A stretch of 59,129 nucleotides of DNA from the NCBI GenBank assembly GCA_946187865.1, contig CAMHST010000008.1, positions 1-59,129 on the forward strand, in the 5' to 3' direction. Source of the DNA: an uncultured Bacteroidales bacterium (GTDB taxonomy: Bacteria > Bacteroidota > Bacteroidia > Bacteroidales > UBA932). The notes under the pieces were generated by a model. It did not search any database. It was not told where the DNA came from and worked only from the letters and a program-made list of their open reading frames with translations. A program made the position numbers and the translations under genes. Below, piece by piece: positions 34,755-41,861 of the stretch; the first letter of the stretch is position 1, and each line of letters starts with the position of its first letter.

Positions 34755-35044
34755 TATTTGGCAAATTTCTTTTCCTTGGCACGGACAATTTTCTCTTTCA
34801 GGGCATCGGCGGCGTCTGTAACGGCCTCTTCGAAGGTGCGGGCCTGCCGCTCAATGACCATATCTTCCCCGGGGAAACGGGTCTGGAGCTTTACGCATTT
34901 GTTGTCTGCGTCCGGAAGCAGCGACAGTGTGACATCGATATCACCCAGGTTGTCGAAAAACTTCTCTACTTTGCCAACTTTCTTCTCGATGAAATCCAGC
35001 AGTTTCTCGTCTGCATCGAATTTAAGGGACTTGACGTTAATCAT
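34754..35044 (-). CDS. hpf: Short ribosome hibernation-promoting factor
   Basis: A 96-residue HPF/RaiA-family protein that binds the 30S subunit in the mRNA/tRNA channel and silences ribosomes in slow growth. It has the family core NVKSLKFDADEKLLDFIEKK, the basic-acidic ribosome-contact strands, DMVIERQARTFEEAVTDAAD and the C-terminal basic LKEKIVRAKEKKF. It lacks the long-HPF dimerisation domain, so it is the short form. ATG 35044 is chosen because it begins at the conserved first strand and overlaps the xerC stop by 8 nt. The xerC-hpf order is common in Bacteroidota. Confidence 0.92.
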   Translation of the reverse strand: MINVKSLKFDADEKLLDFIEKKVGKVEKFFDNLGDIDVTLSLLPDADNKCVKLQTRFPGEDMVIERQARTFEEAVTDAADALKEKIVRAKEKKFAK

Positions 35045-35999
35045 GACTGTCTGTGTTTTTTGCCCTTGGATGGGCGTTAATGTATTGTGCTTTGAGCCGT
35101 TCGATGGAGTTGTGGGTATAGACCTCCGTTGCGGCGAGGCTCTCATGGCCCAGCATCTGCTTGATGGCGTTCAGGTCTGCTCCCTTGTCCAGCAAGGCCG
35201 TTGCCAGGGAGTGCCTGAGCACGTGGGGGGATTTCCTCCCGGTGATGCCTTTCCGCCCCTGGAGTTCCGCCTTTACCGCCCTGTCAACGTATTCCGGGTA
35301 CAAGGAGCGCCCGTTTTCCGTTATAAGAAGCGGCGCAGTGGAAGGTCTGGGGCCACCACTGATCGAACTAGCTGCTTGTAAATATAATGAAATTTCCTGA
35401 TTCAGCGAAATAATGAGCGGAATTTCTCGCATTTTGTCTCCCTTTCCTTTGACCCGGAGGGTGCCCCGGGAAAAATCCACGCTGCCCACCTGGAGCGAGA
35501 TAAGCTCGGCCCGGCGGATGCCGGTTGCGTAGAGCAGGGAAACGATCAGCCGTCTGAGGCGCCTTACGTACAGCTCCCGAGCCGTTTTGTCCCCGGGGCC
35601 CAGCTGCAGGAGCAGCTGAAGCGTGTCTTCCCCGGCGTCGGAACGGGTATCCTCCAGATACGCCTCCATGGCCCGGTCCGTGTAGTAGTCCGGAAGCCGT
35701 TTTTCCATCTTGGGGCGCCGCACGCTCCGGACCGGATTGGACTGCAACGACCCGTCTTTCATCAGGTAGTTGCAGAACCCGCTGAGCGCGCTCATGGCAA
35801 GGTGCACCGTCCTGGCTTTCAAGTCCTTATCGATCAAGAAAGCCTCGTATTCCCGGATGCGCGAAGGGATCAGGTTTTCCGTAATCGGCCCCTCCCCCGC
35901 CCAATGGGCGAAGTCTTCCAGGGCCTTCCTGTACAAGGCCTGGGTCCGGGGGGAATACCGCCTGACATCCCTGAGATATGCTATATAGCTCTCTATCAA
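35037..35999 (-). CDS. xerC: Tyrosine recombinase XerC
   Basis: Site-specific recombinase that resolves chromosome dimers at dif, usually with XerD. The 320-residue protein has an N-terminal SAM-like core-binding domain (about 1-90) and a catalytic domain. The active-site set is visible: Arg in ATGIRRAELISL, Lys in GKGDKMREIPL, His-x-x-Arg in HVLRHSLATALLDKG, His in MLGHESLAATEVYTH and the nucleophilic Tyr of VYTHNS. Its location inside a housekeeping run points to the chromosomal Xer rather than a phage integrase. The start is a TTG; no in-frame ATG fits. Confidence 0.88.
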   Translation of the reverse strand: MIESYIAYLRDVRRYSPRTQALYRKALEDFAHWAGEGPITENLIPSRIREYEAFLIDKDLKARTVHLAMSALSGFCNYLMKDGSLQSNPVRSVRRPKMEKRLPDYYTDRAMEAYLEDTRSDAGEDTLQLLLQLGPGDKTARELYVRRLRRLIVSLLYATGIRRAELISLQVGSVDFSRGTLRVKGKGDKMREIPLIISLNQEISLYLQAASSISGGPRPSTAPLLITENGRSLYPEYVDRAVKAELQGRKGITGRKSPHVLRHSLATALLDKGADLNAIKQMLGHESLAATEVYTHNSIERLKAQYINAHPRAKNTDSHD

Positions 36000-36023
36000 A
36001 GCTTTTGCATTTTGTCCCTGTGC

Positions 36024-37547
36024 TCAATCTTTGGACGAAACCGGGAAAAGACCCAGTTCTGCAGCGCGTGCCCGCATATAGGCATCGGCCGCCTCGAACT
36101 CGTAGGGAATCTCTCCGTCCAGGATGGCGTTTTTCACCATTTCCTTCAGCTGGCCGATGGTATTGCAGGGCTCGATCCCGAACAGCTGCATCACATAGTC
36201 GCCGGAGATGGGGTTTTTCCAGTTGCGCAGGTAATCCTTCGCCTCCACCTGGGCCATCTTCTCCTTCACCAGCTCGAAATTCTTGCGCAGGCGGGCCACC
36301 TTCGCCGGATTCTTGGAGGTAATGTCGGCGTTGCACAGGATCATGAGGTCTTCGATGTCGTTGCCGGCGTCGAAAAGGAGCCGGCGCACCGCGCTGTCCG
36401 TCACTTCGTCGTCTACCAGGGCGATGGGCCGAAGGTGCAGCCCCACCAGCTTCTGGACGTATTTCATCTTCTCATTGAGGGGCATCTTGAGCCGGTCGAA
36501 AATCTTGGGGACCAGCCGGGCACCCGTGACCTCGTGTCCGTGGAAGGTCCAGCCCTGCCCCGGGACATAACGCTTGCTCAGGGGTTTGCCGATATCATGC
36601 ATCAGCGCCGCCCAGCGGAGCCACAGGTTCGGGGCTGTCCGGGGGGTGGGATGTCCGTCCGGATCATAGTCGTTCAGGCGGCCCTCCGCAATGGCCTCCC
36701 CTTCGAAACGGACAACGTTCTCCAGTACCTGGAGCGTATGGGTAAAGTTCTCCTTATGTCCCTTTCCGTCAACTGTTTCCACACCTTTGAGGCGGCTCAG
36801 TTCCGGCAGAAACTGCTGCAGGATCCCGGTATCTTCCATGAGCTGGAAGGCCATGGCCGGATGGCCGGAGAGCAGCATCTTGTTCAGCTCTTCCACGATA
36901 CGCTCCCGGGACAGGATCTGCATTCTTTCCGCCATGGCATGCATGGCGGAGAGGCTTTCCGGAACAATGGTGAAAGCGCGGTCCTCCGTGCTCAGCTGCG
37001 CGGCGAAACGGATGGCGCGGAGCATGCGGAGCGGGTCGTCGGAATAGGTTTGTTCGGGTTCCAGCGGGGTGCGGATCAGGCCGGAAGCCAGGTCCCGGAT
37101 GCCCCCGAAAGGATCTACCAGGGCGCCATAGTCCTCTTCCTGCAGGGAAAAGGCCATGGCATTGATGGTGAAGTCTCTGCGAAGCTGGTCTTCCTCCAGG
37201 GTGCCGTCTTCCACGATGGGTTTCCGGGAATCCCGGTGATAGCTTTCCTTGCGGGCCCCCACGAATTCCACCTCAATGCCGTGATACTTGACCATGGCCG
37301 TGCCGAAGTTCCTGAATACGCTCACCCGGGCATGGCACTTGGCCGCGACGGCCTCTGCCAGCGCAATGCCGGCATGCTCCTGCCCCGGCTTGCTCTCCAC
37401 CACAATGTCTATGTCTTTGTTCGGCCGGCCCAGAAAACAGTCGCGCACATAGCCCCCGATCACGAAGGCCCGCACGCCCAGCTCCCGGGCGGTGTCTCCC
37501 ACCAGCTTGAACACCGGATGATCCAGATATCCTTCCGTTATTGTCAT
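36024..37547 (-). CDS. cca: CCA tRNA nucleotidyltransferase with HD domain
   Basis: Adds or repairs the 3' CCA of tRNAs (or acts as a poly(A) polymerase-like enzyme). The 507-residue protein has the class II nucleotidyltransferase signature VIGGYVRDCFLGRPNKDIDI (about 30-50), the RNA-binding DQLRRDFTINAMAF and head domain DDPLRMLRAIRFAAQL. A C-terminal HD domain carries LRWAALMHDIGKP, and an extra helical tail reaches to residue 507. ATG 37547 is chosen because the conserved N-terminus follows it. It starts 1 nt after the preceding gene and ends 24 nt before xerC. Confidence 0.93.
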   Translation of the reverse strand: MTITEGYLDHPVFKLVGDTARELGVRAFVIGGYVRDCFLGRPNKDIDIVVESKPGQEHAGIALAEAVAAKCHARVSVFRNFGTAMVKYHGIEVEFVGARKESYHRDSRKPIVEDGTLEEDQLRRDFTINAMAFSLQEEDYGALVDPFGGIRDLASGLIRTPLEPEQTYSDDPLRMLRAIRFAAQLSTEDRAFTIVPESLSAMHAMAERMQILSRERIVEELNKMLLSGHPAMAFQLMEDTGILQQFLPELSRLKGVETVDGKGHKENFTHTLQVLENVVRFEGEAIAEGRLNDYDPDGHPTPRTAPNLWLRWAALMHDIGKPLSKRYVPGQGWTFHGHEVTGARLVPKIFDRLKMPLNEKMKYVQKLVGLHLRPIALVDDEVTDSAVRRLLFDAGNDIEDLMILCNADITSKNPAKVARLRKNFELVKEKMAQVEAKDYLRNWKNPISGDYVMQLFGIEPCNTIGQLKEMVKNAILDGEIPYEFEAADAYMRARAAELGLFPVSSKD

Positions 37548-37548
37548 C

Positions 37549-37980
37549 TTACTTCCTGTCTGCCATGTCATCACCGGCCCGGCCGACCATCTCTTCCCAA
37601 AGCGGTGCCTTCTGCATAAAAGCCCATCCGCCATCCGAGCGTTCAAAGATAAAAGTCTTTCCGCCGTTGGTGATAACTATGTATTTCACGTCCAACTCAT
37701 TATTGTATCTCAGCGCCTGATCCACCACCTCCTGGTCCAGCGTCACTTCCGGGCGCTTGCACTCCACCACCATGACCGGTTTCGCGCTGCGGTCATAGAC
37801 TATAATGTCGGCCCGGTACTCCTTGGCACCGTGCCTGAGGGCCACTTCCGAGCCCATCATGTGCTCCGGCACGCCCATTCCCTCGTGAAGGACGGAAATG
37901 AACCACTGGCGCACCTGCTCCTCAGGAGTGTTGCGCACGCTTTTCTTCCGGAGCGGATCCCATATGTAGTCGCTTACCAC
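37549..37980 (-). CDS. HsdR N-terminal-like PD-(D/E)XK nuclease-fold protein
   Basis: A 143-residue protein with the type I restriction enzyme R-subunit N-terminal domain (PF13588-like). The nuclease-fold motif is visible as YRADIIVYDRSAKPVMVVEC followed by KRP: the Asp, then Glu-x-Lys. Stand-alone proteins of this type are widespread in Bacteroidota beside housekeeping genes. No hsdR helicase part, hsdM or hsdS is near, so it is not part of a restriction system here. It starts with GTG, 4 nt after a TAAATTTG promoter box, and is followed by cca after one base. DNA repair or nucleic-acid processing is a guess. Confidence 0.78.
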   Translation of the reverse strand: MVSDYIWDPLRKKSVRNTPEEQVRQWFISVLHEGMGVPEHMMGSEVALRHGAKEYRADIIVYDRSAKPVMVVECKRPEVTLDQEVVDQALRYNNELDVKYIVITNGGKTFIFERSDGGWAFMQKAPLWEEMVGRAGDDMADRK

Positions 37981-37984
37981 GGTT

Positions 37985-37992
37985 CAAATTTA
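37985..37992 (-). promoter_or_regulatory. Bacteroidota-type -7 box for the hsdR_N-cca-xerC-hpf-holA run
   Basis: TAAATTTG on the minus strand fits TAnnTTTG and is followed by AACC and then the GTG start. It implies a leaderless or near-leaderless transcript. Confidence 0.6.
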
Positions 37993-38055
37993 CCCTTTTT
38001 CCCCCGCTTTTGCAAATACCGCTCCCAGTGATGCCGCCTGCGTCATGTCGTCGGC

Positions 38056-38288
38056 CTAAAGCACACTTTCGGCCTCATGATGCTAGAAGCGTGCTTTAGC
38101 CATAGTCTCACGTGTGTTCTAAAGCACGTTATCGGCCTTCCAGCGCCCAGACTGTGCTTTAGCCCCTGGCTTGCATGAGCGCTAAAGCACGTTTTCGGCC
38201 TCCCGTGGCTTGAACTGTGCTTTAGCCATAGTCTCACATATGTTCTAAAGCACAGTTTGGGCACCGAGTGACCAAAAGTGTGCTTCAG
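38056..38288. repeat. Palindrome array A (4 units, 63-bp period), upstream of the transposase
   Basis: Four 44-bp palindromes, each CTAAAGCAC, 26 nt, then GTGCTTTAG, begin at 38056, 38119, 38182 and 38245, exactly 63 bp apart, with 19-nt spacers. Arms are invariant except the last right arm (GTGCTTCAG). The 26-nt interior is semi-conserved (often TCGGCCTC near its left and GAACT at its right) and partly self-complementary, so each unit can fold as a long imperfect hairpin. The remaining 37993-38055 and 38289-38413 show no gene. Confidence 0.92.
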
Positions 38289-38413
38289 TGCTCTGGAGAA
38301 CAGGACTTTTTTATTGTGATATGGCTTGTTATGAAAAGCTTTTTGATGCATTATTCTTTACATGCTGAAATCAAAAACACGTCTACATATGCCTGAAATG
38401 GGCTTTTTTCAAA

Positions 38414-38443
38414 TTATCCGTTTTTTTTTGCGAACACGGATAA
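38414..38443. promoter_or_regulatory. Inverted repeat just upstream of the transposase gene
   Basis: TTATCCG (38414-38420) and CGGATAA (38437-38443) enclose 16 nt containing a run of nine T. It lies 27 nt before the transposase ATG and next to a weak -7-like GACCTTTG at 38451-38458. It could be an operator or attenuator. No further support is visible. Confidence 0.4.
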
Positions 38444-38470
38444 GTATGGGGACCTTTGCTGAAAAAAGCT

Positions 38471-39385
38471 ATGGATAACACTTGGGCACCTGTGCCTGTC
38501 AAAGATTGCTTCCACGTTTATTCGGATGGTACTTTAGTCCATTCTCTGTATGAGACGGAGGATGACCGTGTGTTTATGATGAACAGGATTGTCCTGTCGG
38601 CCTTGTCCTGCCATCTCAAAATAATTGTTCTGGAGGTAATGCGTACTCATTTCCATGTTATCGTCCGGGGCGCGCCAGAGAGTATCGATAAATATATACG
38701 TGAGCTCAAACGATTGATAGTTAGATATTTTAGGCGAATCGGCAAGCCGGAATCCGTAAATAACACAATCCGTATCCGGGCCGATCCCATCCTGGACATC
38801 GATGAGTTGAGGAGGAAGGTAATCTATATCTTCCGCAATTGCACAGAGGCGGGCTATCCTTATTTGCCTGAAAACTACCCCTGGGGGCCCGGAAGAGTTT
38901 TCTTCCAAACGAACGAGCCTGCCGGAATCCGGCATCGGGTTGGAGACTTGTCCTATCGGGAGCTATGCCGTCTTTTCCTTACCCGGATAAAACTGCCGCC
39001 AGAGTGGGAGTACGACAGTAAAGGGATGCTAATCCCTTATAGTTATATCGACCTTAATTTCATTTACGGAAGTGTCTTTACCTCTATCAGGCAGTTCATC
39101 GCCTTCCTGAGTGTCAAAAAAAAGGATTTGCAGGAGATGGAGGTGGCCGACAAACGCCGTTTTCTGGAACAGTGCGACGAATCGGCCCTGCAGGAACAGG
39201 CCGAGGAGGACAGCAGGAAGCTATTCGGCATGGCTGTCGGCGAACTTTCGGAAGCGGATCGGCTTACCCTGGCCATGCATTTCTGGCATGAGCGGAAAAC
39301 ATTTTCCATCAAGCAGTTAGCTAGAATTGTACGGGCCGATGCCTCGTTGCTCAAAGCTGTTTTATTACAGAAAGAAAGCTTCTAA
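38471..39385 (+). CDS. IS200-like HUH transposase, REP-associated (RAYT-type)
   Basis: A 304-residue single-strand DNA transposase of the Y1 (IS200/RAYT) superfamily. The HUH metal motif is His60-Phe-His62 in VMRTHFHVIVRG. The catalytic tyrosine is most likely Tyr119 in VIYIFRNCTEAGYP, followed by the family-typical ENYPWG (about 134-139). An extended C-terminal region (about 180-304) ends in a helix-turn-helix-like segment, FSIKQLARIVRADASLLKAV. Arrays of palindromes flank the gene on both sides, the second starting right at the stop codon. This is the organisation of RAYTs, which act on REP palindromes in trans and are domesticated rather than self-mobile. No insertion-sequence ends or tnpB are present. 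ATG 38471 is preferred over TTG 38456. Confidence 0.85.
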   Translation: MDNTWAPVPVKDCFHVYSDGTLVHSLYETEDDRVFMMNRIVLSALSCHLKIIVLEVMRTHFHVIVRGAPESIDKYIRELKRLIVRYFRRIGKPESVNNTIRIRADPILDIDELRRKVIYIFRNCTEAGYPYLPENYPWGPGRVFFQTNEPAGIRHRVGDLSYRELCRLFLTRIKLPPEWEYDSKGMLIPYSYIDLNFIYGSVFTSIRQFIAFLSVKKKDLQEMEVADKRRFLEQCDESALQEQAEEDSRKLFGMAVGELSEADRLTLAMHFWHERKTFSIKQLARIVRADASLLKAVLLQKESF

Positions 39386-39770
39386 CGTTTTAGCCCATAC
39401 TCTCCGACCGCGCTAAAGCACATTATTGTCGCTCTGCGACTCAAACCGTGCTTTAGCCATAGTCTTGTGTGTGTTCTAAAGCACGTTTTTAGCCTCCCAG
39501 CACCCAAACCGTGCTTTAGCCCATGTCTTGCCGATACTCTAAAGCACGTTTTTAGCCTCCCAGCACTCAAACTGTGCTTTAGCCCATTCCCCTCATGAGC
39601 ACTAAAGCACACTATCGGCCAGCCTGAACCGAAACTGTGCTTTAGCACCTGGAAAAACGGGTTCTTAAGCACACATGGGCTTGTAAAAAGGCGAATCTGT
39701 GCTTGAGCCCCTGGCTGAAACGGACTCTTGGGCACAGTTCGGCCAGTAAAGATGCGAAACTGTGCGTCAT
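39385..39770. repeat. Palindrome array B (half unit plus 6 units), downstream of the transposase
   Basis: After a degenerate right arm at 39385-39393 touching the transposase stop, six 44-bp palindromes begin at 39413, 39476, 39539, 39602, 39664 and 39727. Spacing is 63 bp except one of 62. The first four have perfect CTAAAGCAC/GTGCTTTAG arms; the last two decay (CTTAAGCAC/GTGCTTGAG, CTTGGGCAC/GTGCGTCAT). All interiors are 26 nt and spacers 19 nt (one 18). Orientation is the same as array A. It ends about 40 nt before the dipeptidyl peptidase gene; nothing else is seen between 39386 and 39808. Confidence 0.92.
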
Positions 39771-39796
39771 GACTTACAGATGAATTCTTTTTTTCG

Positions 39797-39804
39797 TACC
39801 TTTA
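39797..39804 (+). promoter_or_regulatory. Near-consensus -7 box for the dipeptidyl peptidase gene
   Basis: TACCTTTA differs from TAnnTTTG at the last base and is followed by AGGC and the ATG at 39809. Confidence 0.45.
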
Positions 39805-39808
39805 AGGC

Positions 39809-41812
39809 ATGAAAGCGACAAAACTTATTCTGGCGTTCCTGCTGCTGGGTGCGGCAGGCTCTTTCCTGCAGGCGCAGGACCGCCTTCCCGTTGCCAGCAA
39901 GTGGCTTGGCAAAAACGAGGTGGCATTCACTTACGACGGTTCCTACAAGGATGCCTTCACGGTGAACACCAAAAACAACAAGTGGAAAGTGACCCAGGGC
40001 GTCCAGGCCCCGGAAAAATACGCCGACTTCCCCCTGCATCCGGAGGGCGCCGTGAACCTTACCTACTCGCCGGACTCCACCCGCCTGGCCTTTACCCGTG
40101 CCAATGACCTGTGGGTGGTGGATATCGCCAGCGGGAAAGAGACCCGGCTCACCTTCGACGGAACGGAGACCATCATGAACGGCTATGCCAGCTGGGTCTA
40201 TTACGAGGAAATCTTCGGTCGGCCTTCCCGCTACAAAGCCTTCTGGTGGAGTCCGGACAGCCAGACCCTGGCCTTCTATCGCTTCGACGACACCCAGGTG
40301 CCCATGTTCCCCATCTATTCACCCTTCGGCCAGGACGGATCCCTGCGGCGCACCCATTATCCCAAGGCCGGGGAGAAGAACCCGGAGGTGCGGATCGGCT
40401 TTGCGCCCGTGACAGGCGGAGACATCGTCTGGGCCGACTTCAACCCGCAGGAAGACCAGTACTTCGGCACGCCTTTCTGGGGGGCCGACAGCCGCAGCTT
40501 CTTCGTTTCCCGCGAGCCGCGCATCCAGAATACGCTGGACTTGTATGCGGTGAATCCCCTCGACGGCACCAAGCGCGCCATCTACCATGAGCAGGTGCCC
40601 ACCTGGCTGGACTGGATAGACGGGATGCTGTTCACGGACAAGGGCCTCTACATGGTCCGGAGCTTCGAGACCGGATGGCAGCAGATCTATTTCCTGAGCT
40701 ACGACGGCACCCAGCTCAAGAGGCTCACCGACGGCCCCAACTGGCGCATGAACCTGATCAAGGCCGATGCCGACGGCACCGTTTACTTCACCGCAGAGCG
40801 GGATTCCCGCGTGCGGAGCGCCCTGTACAAGGTTTCGCCGAAGGGGGTGATATCGGCCCTGACGGACCCGGCCATGCACGTGCAGAGCGTTTCCTTCGCC
40901 CCGGACAGCCGGCATTTCGTGGCGGTCACTTCCAACCTGCAAACCCCGCCGCGCCTGGCGGTGTACGACACCCGGAAGCCGGAGAAGTCGTACACGGTGG
41001 CATCGGCCAAAAGACCGGAAGGCGTTGTGGGAGAATTGGTTTCCATTACGGTGGACGGGCTGGAACTGCCGGGGGTGATCTATTATCCCAAGGACTTCGA
41101 CCCTGCGCAAAAGTACCCCGTCCACGTGGATATCTACGGCGGCCCCGACACGCCGCAGGTCTATGACCGCTGGGTGGCCCCGTCGCGCTATGCCTGGTAT
41201 TCGGACAACGGCATCATCGAGCTCATCGCCGACTGCCGCGCCGCCGGTCACAACGGCCGCGCCGGCACCGACGCCATCTACAAGCACCTGGGCACCGTGG
41301 AGGTGGACGACTTCGTGGAATGGGCCAAATGGCTGCAGAGCCTGCCTTACGTAAAGGCCGACAAAATCGGCGTAGAGGGCTTCAGCTTCGGCGGCACCAT
41401 GACAACGCTGCTGGTGGCAACGGCCTCTGATTACTACCATTACGGCATTGCCGGCGGCGGCGTGTACGACTGGGCCCTGTACGACACCCACTACACGGAG
41501 CGCTTCATGTCCACGCCTCAGGACAATCCGGACGGCTACAAGAATACGGCTGTGGTGGGCCGCGTGGGCGGCTACCCCGCCAAGGTTGGCAGCTCCGACG
41601 GCTCCGTCATGCTCAAGATCACCCATGGCACCGGCGACGACAATGTCCACTTCCAGAACACCTTGCAGCTGATCGACGCCCTGCATCGGCAGGGAGCGGC
41701 TTTCGACTTCATGATTTATCCGGACGGCATGCACGGCTACCGGGGCTACCAGGGCCAGCACTTCAATACGGCCAACCAAGACTTCTGGCTCAAATACCTG
41801 AAGGGGGAATAG
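39809..41812 (+). CDS. Dipeptidyl peptidase IV-type prolyl oligopeptidase (S9)
   Basis: Exported serine peptidase that removes N-terminal dipeptides, typically X-Pro. The 667-residue protein has a signal peptide (1-23, FLLLGAAGSFLQAQ), an N-terminal beta-propeller (about 30-420) and a C-terminal alpha/beta-hydrolase domain. The Glu-Glu pair of DPP IV, which holds the substrate amino terminus, is in WVYYEEIFGR. The catalytic triad is Ser in GFSFGGTMT, Asp in HGTGDDNVHFQNT and His in YPDGMHGYRG. Relatives more often have GWSYGG and NHSI at these places. It stands alone between palindrome array B and a single palindrome copy at 41819. Confidence 0.92.
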   Translation: MKATKLILAFLLLGAAGSFLQAQDRLPVASKWLGKNEVAFTYDGSYKDAFTVNTKNNKWKVTQGVQAPEKYADFPLHPEGAVNLTYSPDSTRLAFTRANDLWVVDIASGKETRLTFDGTETIMNGYASWVYYEEIFGRPSRYKAFWWSPDSQTLAFYRFDDTQVPMFPIYSPFGQDGSLRRTHYPKAGEKNPEVRIGFAPVTGGDIVWADFNPQEDQYFGTPFWGADSRSFFVSREPRIQNTLDLYAVNPLDGTKRAIYHEQVPTWLDWIDGMLFTDKGLYMVRSFETGWQQIYFLSYDGTQLKRLTDGPNWRMNLIKADADGTVYFTAERDSRVRSALYKVSPKGVISALTDPAMHVQSVSFAPDSRHFVAVTSNLQTPPRLAVYDTRKPEKSYTVASAKRPEGVVGELVSITVDGLELPGVIYYPKDFDPAQKYPVHVDIYGGPDTPQVYDRWVAPSRYAWYSDNGIIELIADCRAAGHNGRAGTDAIYKHLGTVEVDDFVEWAKWLQSLPYVKADKIGVEGFSFGGTMTTLLVATASDYYHYGIAGGGVYDWALYDTHYTERFMSTPQDNPDGYKNTAVVGRVGGYPAKVGSSDGSVMLKITHGTGDDNVHFQNTLQLIDALHRQGAAFDFMIYPDGMHGYRGYQGQHFNTANQDFWLKYLKGE

Positions 41813-41818
41813 CCGGGG

Positions 41819-41861
41819 CTAAAGCACGGGGAAAGCACCGGAAGGCAGGCTAGTGCTTCAG
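41819..41861. repeat. Single copy of the transposase-associated palindrome
   Basis: CTAAAGCAC (41819-41827) and GTGCTTCAG (41853-41861) enclose 25 nt. The right arm overlaps the stop codon of the convergent helicase gene (41858-41860), and the left arm starts 7 nt after the peptidase stop. It fills the whole intergenic space of the convergent pair and could also serve as a bidirectional terminator. Confidence 0.75.

Noticed and set aside
35037..35999. Integrase of a mobile element or phage
   Set aside because: The recombinase lies inside a same-strand housekeeping run next to hpf, the usual place of XerC in Bacteroidota. No attachment-site duplications or phage genes are visible.
37549..37980. 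Type I restriction-modification system
   Set aside because: Only an HsdR N-terminal-like domain is present; no helicase, methylase or specificity subunit is nearby, and the neighbours are housekeeping genes.
38043..38351. Minus-strand open frame of 102 residues with 21-residue repeats (also 117 residues at 39382-39735)
   Set aside because: The 63-bp repeat length is a multiple of three, so one frame stays open by construction. Conservation is highest in the palindrome arms, there is no promoter or start signal, and the first frame includes unrelated sequence. Kept only as an alternative in the findings.
38056..39770. Regularly spaced repeats resembling a CRISPR array
   Set aside because: The conserved parts are only 9-bp arms, the intervening 26-nt and 19-nt segments are themselves semi-conserved, and no cas gene is present. 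The transposase context explains them better.
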